Shown: one piece after another, positions 40,688-50,489 of the stretch
How positions within the stretch are numbered: the stretch's first letter is position 1
How the letters are laid out: each line of letters begins with the position of its first letter
Assembly: GCA_003116975.1 (NCBI GenBank)
Contig: BGKB01000004.1
Span: 186,001 to 250,000, forward strand
Source: Aurantiochytrium sp. KH105
Lineage: Eukaryota > Sar > Bigyra > Thraustochytrida > Thraustochytriidae
DNA: 64,000 nucleotides
Direction: 5' to 3'
Notes under the pieces: generated by a model
What the model saw: only the letters and a program-made list of their open reading frames with translations
What the model was told of the DNA's origin: nothing
The model's database searches: none
Made by a program: the position numbers and the translations under genes

Positions 40688-43324
40688 ATGGCCCAGCCGT
40701 TGCCAACGCGACACCTGGTCACCCTTCTGACACTGCTGCTGCTACTGCTGCTCGCGGTAACCTTGCACGCAACAGACACTACTACTGAGGAGGGATCATG
40801 CGCTTCAGCCGACGAGCGCGCTTCGACAGAATTCTTGGCATGGTTTGAGCAAAACGGAGGCCGCGCCACGCACGTTGACCTTGCCTCCTTTGAAGATTTT
40901 GGCCGTGGAGTTCGAGCGTCCGACACTGTTCTCGAGGGACAAGAGGTGCTTCGAGTCCCACTAAACTCCGTCATTTGTGCCAAAACTGTACAACACGCAA
41001 GCAAGGGCGGAGCTCGCCTCGCGAGCAGCTTCAGCACAAAGACGGATAAAGTCGTGGCCGCCTTCCTACTCCTCGAAAAGGCCAAGGGCGAAGACTCGCT
41101 ATGGGCCTCGTACTTGCGCGTCTTGCCCGAATTTGTTCCGTCTGCATGGCTCGCGCCTCCGGAAATCCTCAAGGAGCTGCATGACGAGCACCTCGAGGGC
41201 CGTCTGCGGAACTTTCGGCGCATCCTTGATGCCGAGCACAGCCAACTTGTCAAGACTCTCGCTCTTGCTCTCAAGGAGGATAACGTCCCCGCCGAGGCGC
41301 ACACCAACGCCCTTTCCCTCAATGCCTTTTACTGGGCCACCGCAATCGTCGACTCTCGTGCAATCACCATATCAGGCCAAAAGTACCTCGTTCCCTTTGT
41401 TGACATGTTCAACTACAAGGCGCACATGCGTCCGCGGCAACACGCGAATGGCGACTTCTTTGAAGCCCATCACAAACTCGAGCACAATGATTTTGTCGTC
41501 TTTGCGGATCGCAACGTTCAGGCCGGTCAACAGGTCTTCATGGACTATGGCGACAACCCGAGCGAGGTCTACTTGACGTATCATGGATTCGTCCCAGACC
41601 ACAACCCCTTTGACTGCGCGATTGTTGCCGCGAGTCTACCTGCGTCTTTGGAGGCTGGCGAAGCTGGCGAGCAGCGGTCGCGCCTGCTCAATACACTTCG
41701 CATTGGCACCACGGTCCGAGAATGTCTGCGCTGGAGCACGGTCGATAGAACCTGGGCCCAGAGTAAGCTCGCCATCCTCGACCGCGTCGCGCAATTGTCT
41801 GATGAAGCCGTCGCTGCCTGCGTGAAAGACCTTGATGCAGCTTCGGGGCACAATGAGATATCGCAGATTGCCCGCAAATGTCTTGCTGGAACGCAAGAAC
41901 GTCGCAGCACCCTTGTCGATCATGTGAAAGCTGCCCAACCTTCCTATCCTCTTGAAGAGGATATCGCCAAGCTCAGCGCGGCCATCGAAGCAGATGATAC
42001 CTTTGCCGCACTTATCCTCAGTCACCGCGTTGCGCAACGAACCGCTCTTTCTCACCTATTGGGCTTTCTCGAGGACAAGGTCATGCCTCCACACCCAATC
42101 GTCCCAAGCCTTGAGGAAGCCGCGGCTAGCCTCAAAGACTACGGGCTACCGCCCGCCGATTATCTCGCAAACGAGCCTCCACTTGAGACTCAAGTTGCTC
42201 GTCTAAACTCCTGGGTCAAGGAACAAGCGTTTCCCGTCGTCAAGGTTGAGGCAGCCACGGTTCCACATTTGCGCGTAGGGACCATTGTCACTGAGGATCT
42301 CGCTGCCGAAGATCCGTATCTCATTATCCCGCAGGATCTTGTCATGGACGTCCGCACGGCCACGGAGAGCAAAGTGTATCCGTTCATTTTCCATTTGTGT
42401 GAAAACCTGGGTATTCCCGACCCTTTTCATGAGCTCATGATCTTTCTCATGTTTGAGTACTTTGTAGAAGGTCCGCGATCGGTGTGGTGGCCCTATCTTT
42501 CGATGTTGCCTCGACCCGATGAGTTCATGGCCCCTTCCTTCTTTTCGGAAGAGGACCTTGCCATTCTTGAAGGCCATCAAACGCAGTCTGAAGCGATAAA
42601 GAACCGCGACCAGGTGCGCGCACGATTTGGGCGCGTCAAGCCTTTTCTAGAAAGCGAAGGTGTCCTTTCCTTTCTTCCCGCTTCAGTGTTTACCGTGGAA
42701 AACTACTTTTGGGCGCATGCCATCCTCGACTCGCGCGGCATTTGGTGGCAGGGCCAGCGTCACCTCGTCCCGCTGCTTGACATGGTCAACTGTAAAGCAG
42801 GGGGGGCGCGGCCGCACGAGACTTTTGTCAACACGACACTTGCCTCGGCCGTCACACGTGCTCCTCAAATGTACAAGGCTGGTGACCAGCTCTTTGAGGA
42901 CTACGGCCAGCCCAATCACATTTACTTTCTCTATCATGGTTTCTCTCTGGAAAACAATGCGTACGACTGCTTTCGTGTTACCATCGACCTCAACGAACGC
43001 CAGCGGAAAGCTCTGGCCAACTTTGAGTTTGGTGGAAATATGCGGCGCGTGCGAGCAGAAAAGCACCCCTTTTGCGTCCACGCCCCTCTTCGCGGCGCCG
43101 CGAACCAGGGATTGACAGCTGCCTTGGGAACCTCGTCCGCTTCCTTGAGCCCTGTCACAGATCAAATCAAGGAAGCGCTCTCTGCGATGCCTACAACTCT
43201 CGAAGAAGACGAGCGTAAGCTCGCCGAGGCATCGACTCACGGACTCTCAGATCGAGCCCAGAGCGCGCTTCTCTTCATTATACGCGAAAAGAGGCTTCTT
43301 CACGCACTTCTCGAGGACGCCTGA
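40688..43324 (+). CDS. Secretory protein with two tandem SETD3/LSMT-type SET domains
   Basis: 878 residues from the ATG at 40688, chosen because a classic signal peptide or anchor starts there (RHLVTLLTLLLLLLLAVTL). An in-frame ATG at 40499 would bury it. Two SET modules of the SETD3/Rubisco-methyltransferase class follow (about 50-470 and 490-870), each with the inserted-SET layout and a helical C-terminal half. Paired landmarks show internal duplication: FYWATAIVDSRAI and YFWAHAILDSRGI; LVPFVDMFNYKA and LVPLLDMVNCKA; DYGDNPSEVYLTYHGF and DYGQPNHIYFLYHGF. In SETD3-class enzymes the AdoMet-pocket motif is usually DxxNH; here the His is Tyr in copy 1 and Cys in copy 2. These enzymes methylate Lys or His on proteins in the cytosol or plastid, so a lumenal version is unexpected. 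Activity and substrate are unknown. No KDEL-like tail. Confidence 0.88.
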   Translation: MAQPLPTRHLVTLLTLLLLLLLAVTLHATDTTTEEGSCASADERASTEFLAWFEQNGGRATHVDLASFEDFGRGVRASDTVLEGQEVLRVPLNSVICAKTVQHASKGGARLASSFSTKTDKVVAAFLLLEKAKGEDSLWASYLRVLPEFVPSAWLAPPEILKELHDEHLEGRLRNFRRILDAEHSQLVKTLALALKEDNVPAEAHTNALSLNAFYWATAIVDSRAITISGQKYLVPFVDMFNYKAHMRPRQHANGDFFEAHHKLEHNDFVVFADRNVQAGQQVFMDYGDNPSEVYLTYHGFVPDHNPFDCAIVAASLPASLEAGEAGEQRSRLLNTLRIGTTVRECLRWSTVDRTWAQSKLAILDRVAQLSDEAVAACVKDLDAASGHNEISQIARKCLAGTQERRSTLVDHVKAAQPSYPLEEDIAKLSAAIEADDTFAALILSHRVAQRTALSHLLGFLEDKVMPPHPIVPSLEEAAASLKDYGLPPADYLANEPPLETQVARLNSWVKEQAFPVVKVEAATVPHLRVGTIVTEDLAAEDPYLIIPQDLVMDVRTATESKVYPFIFHLCENLGIPDPFHELMIFLMFEYFVEGPRSVWWPYLSMLPRPDEFMAPSFFSEEDLAILEGHQTQSEAIKNRDQVRARFGRVKPFLESEGVLSFLPASVFTVENYFWAHAILDSRGIWWQGQRHLVPLLDMVNCKAGGARPHETFVNTTLASAVTRAPQMYKAGDQLFEDYGQPNHIYFLYHGFSLENNAYDCFRVTIDLNERQRKALANFEFGGNMRRVRAEKHPFCVHAPLRGAANQGLTAALGTSSASLSPVTDQIKEALSAMPTTLEEDERKLAEASTHGLSDRAQSALLFIIREKRLLHALLEDA

Positions 43325-43861
43325 TTGCTTTCTTCATCGTCAATGAAGGAGAAACGTTTGCGATACGATACGTTCGCAAAAAAACGAAGCTTATCTTTTT
43401 GAGGGGAAAGCTGTCACAGCCACACGTATACGTGTGGACACTTTCTATCGGCCATTTATCCATCTGTCGATCCCACCTCGAGCTTCGCGATAAGGTCTTT
43501 TAGAGCTCGAGCTCCAATTCTTTCCACAATGGTGCCTCATATCATTGTGGGAAAAAAAATGAAATGAAATTGCAAATTCGATTTATCCTCTGTGCATAAT
43601 TGTGCACCCTCGGTCTCGTGAAGTGCTCGCATCCTGCGTCACCGCTAGGATGACCAGAAGAGTAAATAAGAGTACTGCGGCCAGAGGCGATTGGGCCCTG
43701 AAGTCTTGTTTATTCTTCTGGTCGACCCAGCGAAAACTAGGTACCGCAAATTGACCCAAATGAAAACGGCTATTTTTTTGATCAAGATGCAATGTGTGGC
43801 TCGCTTTTTCTCCTTGGTGCGCGCAAGTACGAGCTCGAGCAATCAAACCTGCTGGTGCACA
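43325..43861. other. Spacer, double SET to ZSWIM2
   Basis: 537 bp, AT-richer than the genes. An inverted repeat near 43,359-43,375 (GCGATACGATACGTTCGC) and one near 43,424-43,435 (ACACGTATACGTGT) are visible. The ZSWIM2 frame is open over the last 170 bp. Confidence 0.5.
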
Positions 43862-45706
43862 ATGCGCAGGGCCAGCGGCGCTGCAGCGGCGGGAGCTGTC
43901 GCGACCGTAGCCTGTCCTTGCGATGAAGTGGCAAGGAATTTGGAGCGTTTACAGAACGGAGAAGCACAACTCTACGTCTTGCAACGAGGCGGACCCACGT
44001 CCTACCTCGTGAAAGAGGATGGCGATGATGCCAAGTTCAAAGTTCTTCTCGGGACGCCCAACATGTGCTCATGTGCGGCGTCGTCCCGCGCTGGTGCTGC
44101 CTGCATCCATTTACTGTTTGTAATGACCAAAGTTTTACGTGTCCCTGCCGACAATCCGCTTACATGGCAAGCGTCTCTCGCTGAGCGTGAAATCAACGAG
44201 GTGTTGTCTTTCCGGCCCACGTCTACGCATGCAGACGCAGGATCTAAGGCGAAAGTCGGTGCAGTCGCCAACGCCGGGTCCAAGAAAAAGACTTTTCTCA
44301 AGAAGCGTAGTGGGGAGCGGCGTCTCGAATCCTTGGCGCGAAACAAAACTTCGTTTCTTGATGTAATGGACGAGGAACTTGATGGCGACGATACGTCCTC
44401 GCAGCGCGAAGTGTCTCAGAAACACATTGAAGAAGGAGAGGTCTGCCCCATCTGCCAAGAGGACCTACCTACGGATTCCGAGGAGCACGATTCGCAAGCA
44501 AAACACGCAAAGCAAAACCTTACCTACTGTCGTTTTGGGTGTGGCAACTCAGTGCACATCAAGTGTATGAAAGTTTGGGCCGACCACCGCAGCTCCGTGG
44601 GCGAAGAGGTGAGCTGTCCGCTATGCAGAGTGCACTGGGGCACCTTGGAGCTTGCCGAGCTGCGACGGCAAGACTTGTCTCGCCGAGCTGCTGCATCAAG
44701 GCCCCGCACGACTCATTATGGGATACGCTGTCAGGGTTGCCAGGCGTCTCCCATTGTTGGGGATCGATATCGCTGTCTCATGTGTCGTAAGGGCGTCAAC
44801 CTCTGTCATCGTTGTTACAATCATCGCGATTCTTTTCGATGTTTTCGTCAGAGCCATCCCTTCCTTGTCAAGTCCGTCGTTGGTGAAGACTGGCGTTCTG
44901 CCGACCCACGGCCACGAGTACATATGAACGACGCGGCTCCTGAATGGGCAATGGACCTTCAGTCCCGGGAGCTCACTGCACAGGACTACGATGCTCTTCT
45001 TGCCCTCGATGATCCATTCCGTCGCGCAAATGAAGTTCAGGCACCGACGCTTCACGAGCTTATCGTCAAGCACATGAAGTCAACCTCATTCGCGGCAAGC
45101 GGCGACTGTCGCGTATGTGAGCGACCGCTTTCGGCACAGCCAGATTGGAAGGAGCTTCCGTGCTGTCAAGAGGCAGTTCATGCCGCATGCGCACTGGAGC
45201 TTGCCGCGAAATCGGAGTGTTCATTGTGTCAAGCGGCCTTCTTTCCAGGCCTCGCAAAACCAAGCAAGCGAAACGCGCGTGCGCAAGGTGATGAAGTCAC
45301 AAAGACAAAAGAGGTCGTTAAGTTGCCGATGTCTTCTACGTTTGGTGTTGCGCTCGATAGCGCGCTCTCTGTCACGCGATGCGGCAGTGTGTTGCCCAGC
45401 GCCAACTCAGAACCCTCTGTTTTTGCTCGTGCTGCGCAGACCACCTTGATACCGCGAGGAAGTGCAAGCGTAATACGGGAGCGAACACCCCGCATTGGAC
45501 AGTCGATGGTGAGCCGCAGCAAAAGTAGCAGTCGCCACTTTCAGAACGACGTCAAGAGTTCATTTCCCATACAAGCACGAAGCAGACCTGGTAAAATTGT
45601 CAATCTTACACGCCGACCTGGTAACCTTCGGCCACGCCCACTTCAGCATCGGAACGATAGCTTTTGCGAAACAAATGGCTATGGCAGCCATCGTGGAGGT
45701 GGTGGC

Positions 45707-45751
<45 letters not shown>

Positions 45752-45841
45752 AACAACAACAATAACAACAATCAGGGGGGAAGGCGTGACCATGAGATTG
45801 GCGACGTTCTCGATTTAGCAATTCAAGGGCTCTCGCAATAA
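43862..45841 (+). CDS. ZSWIM2: ZSWIM2-like E3 ubiquitin ligase (SWIM-RING-ZZ-RING)
   Basis: 659 residues from the ATG at 43862. In-frame ATGs at 43760 and 43787 exist, but the chosen one places the first domain where ZSWIM2 has it. Order: SWIM zinc finger (about 60-95; CSCAASSRAGAACIH, i.e. CxCx(n)CxH), first RING with Cys/His pairs CPIC...CRFGCG...HIKC...CPLC (about 195-265), ZZ finger GIRCQGC...YRCLMC...LCHRC (about 290-335), second RING-like CRVCERPL...CCQEAVHAAC...CSLC (about 420-465). This exact order is that of ZSWIM2 (MEX), an E3 ligase studied in mammalian testis. Then a basic Ser-rich tail and a run of about 22 Asn, followed by a short conserved-looking end (DVLDLAIQGLSQ). Role by homology: ubiquitin transfer; target unknown. 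Confidence 0.9.
45705..45772. repeat. (AAC)n trinucleotide run coding polyAsn in ZSWIM2
   Basis: About 22 AAC/AAT codons in frame, the longest trinucleotide array in the right half of the window. Confidence 0.95.
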
Positions 45842-45889
45842 TCAAAGGCGACGCCCATTTACACATGATGAAAAATATATAGTATACAG

Positions 45890-46795
45890 CTAGGAGAGAC
45901 CGATTAGAATCTGCAATCGAGACTGATCGCGCGCGTCGAGCTGCGCCCGAGCACGCTTGATGACTTGAGAAGGCGTGGTGCATTCTTTTGCCGCTTCGTG
46001 AAGAGCATCCTTCCAGCGCGTCAAAACGTCTGGGTCGTTGAGACGATCATAGTCTGGGCAACATGAACGCACCAGACTATCAAGTCGCGAGGTTGCCTGT
46101 TGATAGTCTTGGTTCCTGCGGTGGGTCTCGGGCTCCTGATGACGAAGCATTTCGTCCATTTCCTTGGTGGCTGCATTGAGTTCGTCCTGCACGGCCCGGA
46201 TCGGGTCGCCATGTGCCGGCACTGCATCGACACGGAGCGACGTCAGTAGTTCGGCCTGGCGTACGAAGGCTTCTTTTGCCGCGGGAGGTGCCGAAGTGTT
46301 TGTCGAAGCGGCGCGTAGACCATCACGGACAGCGTGACTCAATTTCTCGAGTTCAAGCGTACTTTCACGCACAGCGCTTTGGAGCTCATTCTCGGCGTCG
46401 CTGGCGGCCTGAATCTCTTCAAGCTTGTCCTGAACCTCTGCAAGATCTTGGCGGAGATGCTTGACTTCGCGCTGCTCGCCAATGGTGTCAGACATGGAAT
46501 TGTCGAGGCCTGCGCCCCGCTGTGCAAGCTCGCCTTCCATGGCAGCAATTTGTTCTCGCAAGGTCTTGAGCAAATCCTGCCTGTACGCGTCGACTGCTTG
46601 GCGAACGAGGTTTTCCGCAACAAATTCCTTTTTCGCGCTCAAGGTTTGCCCTACAGCAGCAGAGGCAGCATCAGCGCCGTCACTATCGTTGCCATGGTAA
46701 ACTTGCAATCGGTGTTTCTGCGCGTCGACAAGGGCGCGCAGCTTTGCGCAGGTTCGCGCAAGGTCGCCAGAAGCCTCCGCAAATGCAGGATCCAT
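45890..46795 (-). CDS. Coiled-coil protein, function unknown
   Basis: 301 residues from the ATG at 46795; the frame is open 65 codons upstream, starting with TTG. Heptad-rich helices cover about residues 60-150 (EQREVKHLRQDLAEVQDKLEE) and 195-245. The end is another helical part with W-K-D-A-L and basic residues (VIKRARAQLDARDQSRL). No catalytic motif, membrane segment or signal peptide. It lies tail to tail with ZSWIM2 (48 bp between stops) and head to head with the TTL-like gene. Size and make-up would fit a small spindle, kinetochore or basal-body subunit, but I do not recognise the family. Confidence 0.7.
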   Translation of the reverse strand: MDPAFAEASGDLARTCAKLRALVDAQKHRLQVYHGNDSDGADAASAAVGQTLSAKKEFVAENLVRQAVDAYRQDLLKTLREQIAAMEGELAQRGAGLDNSMSDTIGEQREVKHLRQDLAEVQDKLEEIQAASDAENELQSAVRESTLELEKLSHAVRDGLRAASTNTSAPPAAKEAFVRQAELLTSLRVDAVPAHGDPIRAVQDELNAATKEMDEMLRHQEPETHRRNQDYQQATSRLDSLVRSCCPDYDRLNDPDVLTRWKDALHEAAKECTTPSQVIKRARAQLDARDQSRLQILIGLS

Positions 46796-47567
46796 CGCGT
46801 TCGCCTTTTCCCCTCCCCGGCCGGCTGCAGTCGTGCAATCTAAATGTGCTCTTTCCGCCGTTGTTGCACACGCTGTTGTTCTGGTCACCTTCGCGCGAAG
46901 CCGCGACGCAGCGTAAAAGCTCGGCAACGAAAGGGGTTCTCTTGCTTGCTTTTTCTCGCAAGCCCTTGGCGCCCTTGCCGGCGGTTGCAACGTCGAGGCT
47001 ACGATTGCGAGTTTGGGTTGCGCAAATTGGGGTTGCGGAGAAAGCCCCGACCTAGGATATTCGTCTCAAAGCCGTTGCGCTTCTCTGTATTATCCTGTCC
47101 TTTCGAGTGCACGAATTTTTCAAGTTCTGCAATGACGGAGCATTTTGGCGAGGAAACGCACGTTGTGGCGCCCGAAACCGTCACGCTTTGCCAAAGAGGC
47201 TCGAGTCTGGGAAGAAAGTCTATAGAGACAAGAGACTGAGAAAGGACATGAAAGCGAAGGAAAAGAAAGGAAAGGAAAGGAAAAGAAAGGGAAAAGAAAC
47301 GAGACCGTTCGGAGGATGGAAGCAGAGCAGTGCCGTGCAGTGCTCACTCATCTCCCAGTATCGATTGCTTGCTTGCTTGCTTGCTTGATTGCTTGTTGAG
47401 AGCACCTTTGCAGACTCGCAACGTCCTCAAGCTGTGCAGGGGCCTTTGGAGAGTACACGCGCAGAAGCGACCAGCAGCTTCGGCCTCGAAGCTCGTTGGA
47501 GGACGGGAACGCACGCTTGGAGAGCAGCAGACGTGCCACATCAAGAAGACAGGCAGCCCAAGCGACC
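46796..47567. promoter_or_regulatory. Divergent promoter region, coiled-coil / TTL-like
   Basis: 772 bp. On the TTL side a GGAAA/GAAAA-type polypurine tract (about 47,249-47,300) and a CTTG array (47,366-47,390) precede the ATG by roughly 270 and 180 bp. Confidence 0.5.
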
Positions 47568-48869
47568 ATGTCGGCCACGAGCGAGCGCCGCGTCAAGAGC
47601 AAGATGAAGAAGAGCGACCCGGCGAACTACACGATTCATGACTTTCTGAACGAGTGCAAAACGAGCGACGCTGCCGATTCGCGTTTCGAAGACGCCGGCG
47701 ACGCCGAGGCCAGTGGGCCGACCTACTTTGTGACTGGGGCTGCGCCGGCCAAGCTGGGCAACCTCTACACGCGCGTAGGCGCTCTTGTTGGCGAACAGGA
47801 GGGCTGGAAGCAAAAGAAGGACACGAGCGGACGTTTCCACTTTATCCTGGGCGGAGCGCGCGGCGCAGGTATTCCTTTCAAGCGCTTTGCGCAGCTCTTC
47901 AAGTGGGACTACGGCATTACGCCGCACTGCAACTATTTCCGCGGCCACGTGTGGCTGACGCAAAAAGTGAAGCTTATCCAGACCCTTCGCCAGGCCGGTA
48001 TCGAGCATCTCACCCCGGAGGCGTTTCTCTTCTTCCCGTCGTCCGCGGATGACAATGAGACGGAGCAATTCCGCATCGCTTCCGAGAGCGGTAGCAAGCG
48101 CGCCGCTGCAGCCGGCAACACCTGGCTCGTCAAGGCTTCTGACGCGACCCGCGGCGAGCGCACCCTCATTTCGAGTGACTATGACGAGATCATGACGCAC
48201 ATCGAAACCCAGGACAAGACCGGTTCGCCCCTGTGCGTGCAGCGCTACCTTGCAGACCCGCTCCTTCTGCCCGGTGGTCGCAAATTTGACTTGCGCTTTT
48301 TCGTGCTCGTGGACAAGGATCTCGACAGCTTTGTGAGCTCGCAGGTTCTCGTCAAGACTTGCCAGCATGCGTTCTCAATGGACGATCTTGCTGATAAGAT
48401 GGCGCATCTCAGCACCGCGGCCGTGCAGAAGCGTACTGACTCTGCCCCGAGCGACATGCCCGTTGAGCAGCTGGCCAAGTGGCTCTCCTCGGAGCACGGT
48501 GCCAACTTTGAGGCCGATATTGCCGAGCCCGCGCGCGAGATCATCGCGCAGGTGCTCGCTGCGGCCCAGGACAAGCTCGAGAACGTCGGGCATGCCGATT
48601 TTACCTCCTTCCAGGTCTTTGCCTTTGACTTTGCCGTCGATGCTGGCCTCAAGCCTTGGTTTGTAGAGGTCAGCGCACCGATTGACTTTCCGGATGACCT
48701 CGTTGATGATCTTGCTCGTGATGTTGTTGACCTTGCCGTTCAGCCCGTCTTTGCTGCCGGCAGCGACGCGCGCGCCGAGAAGCCCTGCGAGGGTCGCATC
48801 TTTATGCCACTGCCCACGCTCTCGCGTACGGCCAGCTCTGCAAGCAACAACAGCGTCAGCAAGAAGTAA
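47568..48869 (+). CDS. Tubulin-tyrosine-ligase-fold (ATP-grasp) protein
   Basis: 433 residues from the ATG at 47568 (TTG-started codons upstream ignored). TTL/TTLL proteins add amino acids to tubulin tails. Matching landmarks: an N-terminal block ending NYFRGHVWLTQKVKLIQTLR, FLFFPSSADD, NTWLVKASDATRGERTLI (nucleotide-binding Lys region), YLADPLLLPGGRKFDLRFFV (the KFDLR/xV block), and FQVFAFDFAVDAGLKPWFVEV near residue 365. In active TTLs that last motif continues as E-x-N, where Asn helps bind Mg-ATP; here it reads EVS. The glycine-rich loop around K-A-S-D also differs from the usual KPxxxxxGxGI. So it is either a diverged ligase or a pseudoenzyme. Length fits TTL itself (377) more than the longer TTLLs. 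Confidence 0.82.
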   Translation: MSATSERRVKSKMKKSDPANYTIHDFLNECKTSDAADSRFEDAGDAEASGPTYFVTGAAPAKLGNLYTRVGALVGEQEGWKQKKDTSGRFHFILGGARGAGIPFKRFAQLFKWDYGITPHCNYFRGHVWLTQKVKLIQTLRQAGIEHLTPEAFLFFPSSADDNETEQFRIASESGSKRAAAAGNTWLVKASDATRGERTLISSDYDEIMTHIETQDKTGSPLCVQRYLADPLLLPGGRKFDLRFFVLVDKDLDSFVSSQVLVKTCQHAFSMDDLADKMAHLSTAAVQKRTDSAPSDMPVEQLAKWLSSEHGANFEADIAEPAREIIAQVLAAAQDKLENVGHADFTSFQVFAFDFAVDAGLKPWFVEVSAPIDFPDDLVDDLARDVVDLAVQPVFAAGSDARAEKPCEGRIFMPLPTLSRTASSASNNSVSKK

Positions 48870-49026
48870 TCTTTTTACTGTTATTCTTGCAATCCTGAAC
48901 CTTGCAACGATCGCGCACGACGCAGAACCCACGCTGCTAGCTTTCTTAGAACCAAAAAATTGCCCATCTGCTTTTTGATACACGACTTCGTTTCACTATT
49001 GCTCATAGCGTCATGTACTTTCACCT

Positions 49027-50208
49027 TTAGTCGGAAGAAGCAACGACGACCTGCGCGCTCGATGTTGTGCTGGGAGGCGCGTTTGGCGTTTCGGTGGGAA
49101 GTGCACTCGATGTTTCGCTCGGAATTGCATTTGATGTTTCGCTCGGAATTGCATTGGATGTTTCGCTCGGAATTGCATTGGATGTTTCGCTCGGAATTGC
49201 ATTTGATGTTTCGCTCGGAATTGCATTCGATGTTTCGGTGGAAAGTGCATTTGATGTTTCGTTGGGAAGTGCACTCGACGTTTCGCTCGAAATTGCATTC
49301 GATGCTTCGCTAGGAAGTTCACCCGGCGGTACATCAACAACAGTGGAGTTCGTTGATTGCTCGTTATCAATCGGCGCCACCGACGGCGTTGGTGCCCCAT
49401 TTCCTCGTTCTGTAACGTCAAAAATAGGAAATTCTACAATTTTCTGGCCCGCAAGAGCCTCGCGGAGAAGCTGATTTGCGTCCACCTCTACAGGTTCGCC
49501 TCCCCAGACGGAAAGTTTGATGGTGTGGGGTTTGCACGCTGGGACTTTGCGATGCAGGGCCTCGAGAACCGTAATGGCATCCGTAACGCCGCGGTCATGA
49601 AGTTCTTCTTGACCTTGGACGCGCCACGTCACGCGCCAAATGATCTCTTTTTTGCGCTGATTATAATGCGAAGTGTTGGCCTCCCGACGCGTCATTCCAG
49701 GGGCCACAATGAGCAGTTCGGTGCCTCTACGCTTGGCGGCATCGACTAGAAATTTGACCTTTTTAGGGAGCGCGGCTTGCGGAGGCTCGTCCTCGGTGTC
49801 CTCGTTTGCCCTAGGGCCGCGGCGTTTCGGTTGCTGGGGTGCCTCAGGACCTTCAAGTCTCTGGCGCTTGCGTTGCGCAGCGCTACGTTCACGACCAAGC
49901 GTTTCGAGAAAGCGAAGGTCACTACGGAGATTTTGGTTTGTGAACTCCTTTATGGCCACATAGGCTGTCTTGTCGCGCTGGCCTGAGCATGAGGTTTTAC
50001 GCTTATGCTCCTTGTAGCACGCCGCGCTACACGTCCGCGTGTCACATCTCGGGCACCTGTATTTGCTTTCCTGCGCACCACACGAGGCACACGGAGCAGG
50101 CGCACAAGGGTCACGCTCGTGATTCTCTTCGTGACTGGTGCTGGCCTTGTCGTCGGCTGAAGCGCCGCCCGTCGTCAGAGCAGCTGCCTCGCGCGTGTCG
50201 TTCTGCAT
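49027..50208 (-). CDS. BCD1: Box C/D snoRNP assembly factor BCD1 (ZNHIT6) with repeated tail
   Basis: 393 residues from the ATG at 50208. A zf-HIT finger lies near residue 38: CASCGAQESKYRCPRCDTR then TCSAACYKEHKRKTSC, followed by the BCD1-typical SGQRDKTAYVAIKEFTNQNL and SDLRFLETLGRE. A basic linker and a folded block with RRGTELLIVAPGMTRREANT, IIWRVTWRVQ and AVQ-like residues complete the usual BCD1 core (to about 285). BCD1 is needed for box C/D snoRNA stability and early snoRNP assembly in the nucleus. The last ~80 residues are a tandem of an 8-residue unit, typically SNAIPSET, not part of the family. The BCD1 stop is ~160 bp from the TTL-like stop. Confidence 0.9.
   Translation of the reverse strand: MQNDTREAAALTTGGASADDKASTSHEENHERDPCAPAPCASCGAQESKYRCPRCDTRTCSAACYKEHKRKTSCSGQRDKTAYVAIKEFTNQNLRSDLRFLETLGRERSAAQRKRQRLEGPEAPQQPKRRGPRANEDTEDEPPQAALPKKVKFLVDAAKRRGTELLIVAPGMTRREANTSHYNQRKKEIIWRVTWRVQGQEELHDRGVTDAITVLEALHRKVPACKPHTIKLSVWGGEPVEVDANQLLREALAGQKIVEFPIFDVTERGNGAPTPSVAPIDNEQSTNSTVVDVPPGELPSEASNAISSETSSALPNETSNALSTETSNAIPSETSNAIPSETSNAIPSETSNAIPSETSNAIPSETSSALPTETPNAPPSTTSSAQVVVASSD
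49089..49304 (-). repeat. 24-bp tandem repeat coding the SNAIPSET tail
   Basis: Nine in-phase 24-bp units plus partial units at each side. Units differ at a few positions, giving NAIPSETS, NALSTETS, NALPNETS and SALPTETP variants. Confidence 0.95.
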
Positions 50209-50489
50209 GGTCCCACGCAGCCGCACCACTTCGCCTCGCTCGTCTCTGTCCACCGCGTGCGGTCAAGATGCGAGTTTGGTTTGTTTGCCTGGATTGGGCC
50301 AAGACCGAGACCAAGTTGGATGGAACCACTGATTTGTGTGAAGGACAAAGATTGGACGAAGAAAGGGACGAGGTTCAAGGGTGAAGCGGCGGCCAAGAGG
50401 CAAGTCTGTGATGCATGCTATGGCTGTGGCGAGAAAGGTAAAAGGAAGCACAAGAAGTTGATTGTGAAAGCAAAAGGTGAAAATGCGTG

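Noticed and set aside
49089-49304. Possible CRISPR-like array of 24-bp repeats
   Set aside because: Units are directly adjacent with no spacers and lie in frame in a eukaryotic coding gene.
49067-49474. Repetitive frames on the + strand opposite BCD1
   Set aside because: Antisense reading of the 24-bp tail repeat; the - strand carries the conserved zf-HIT protein.
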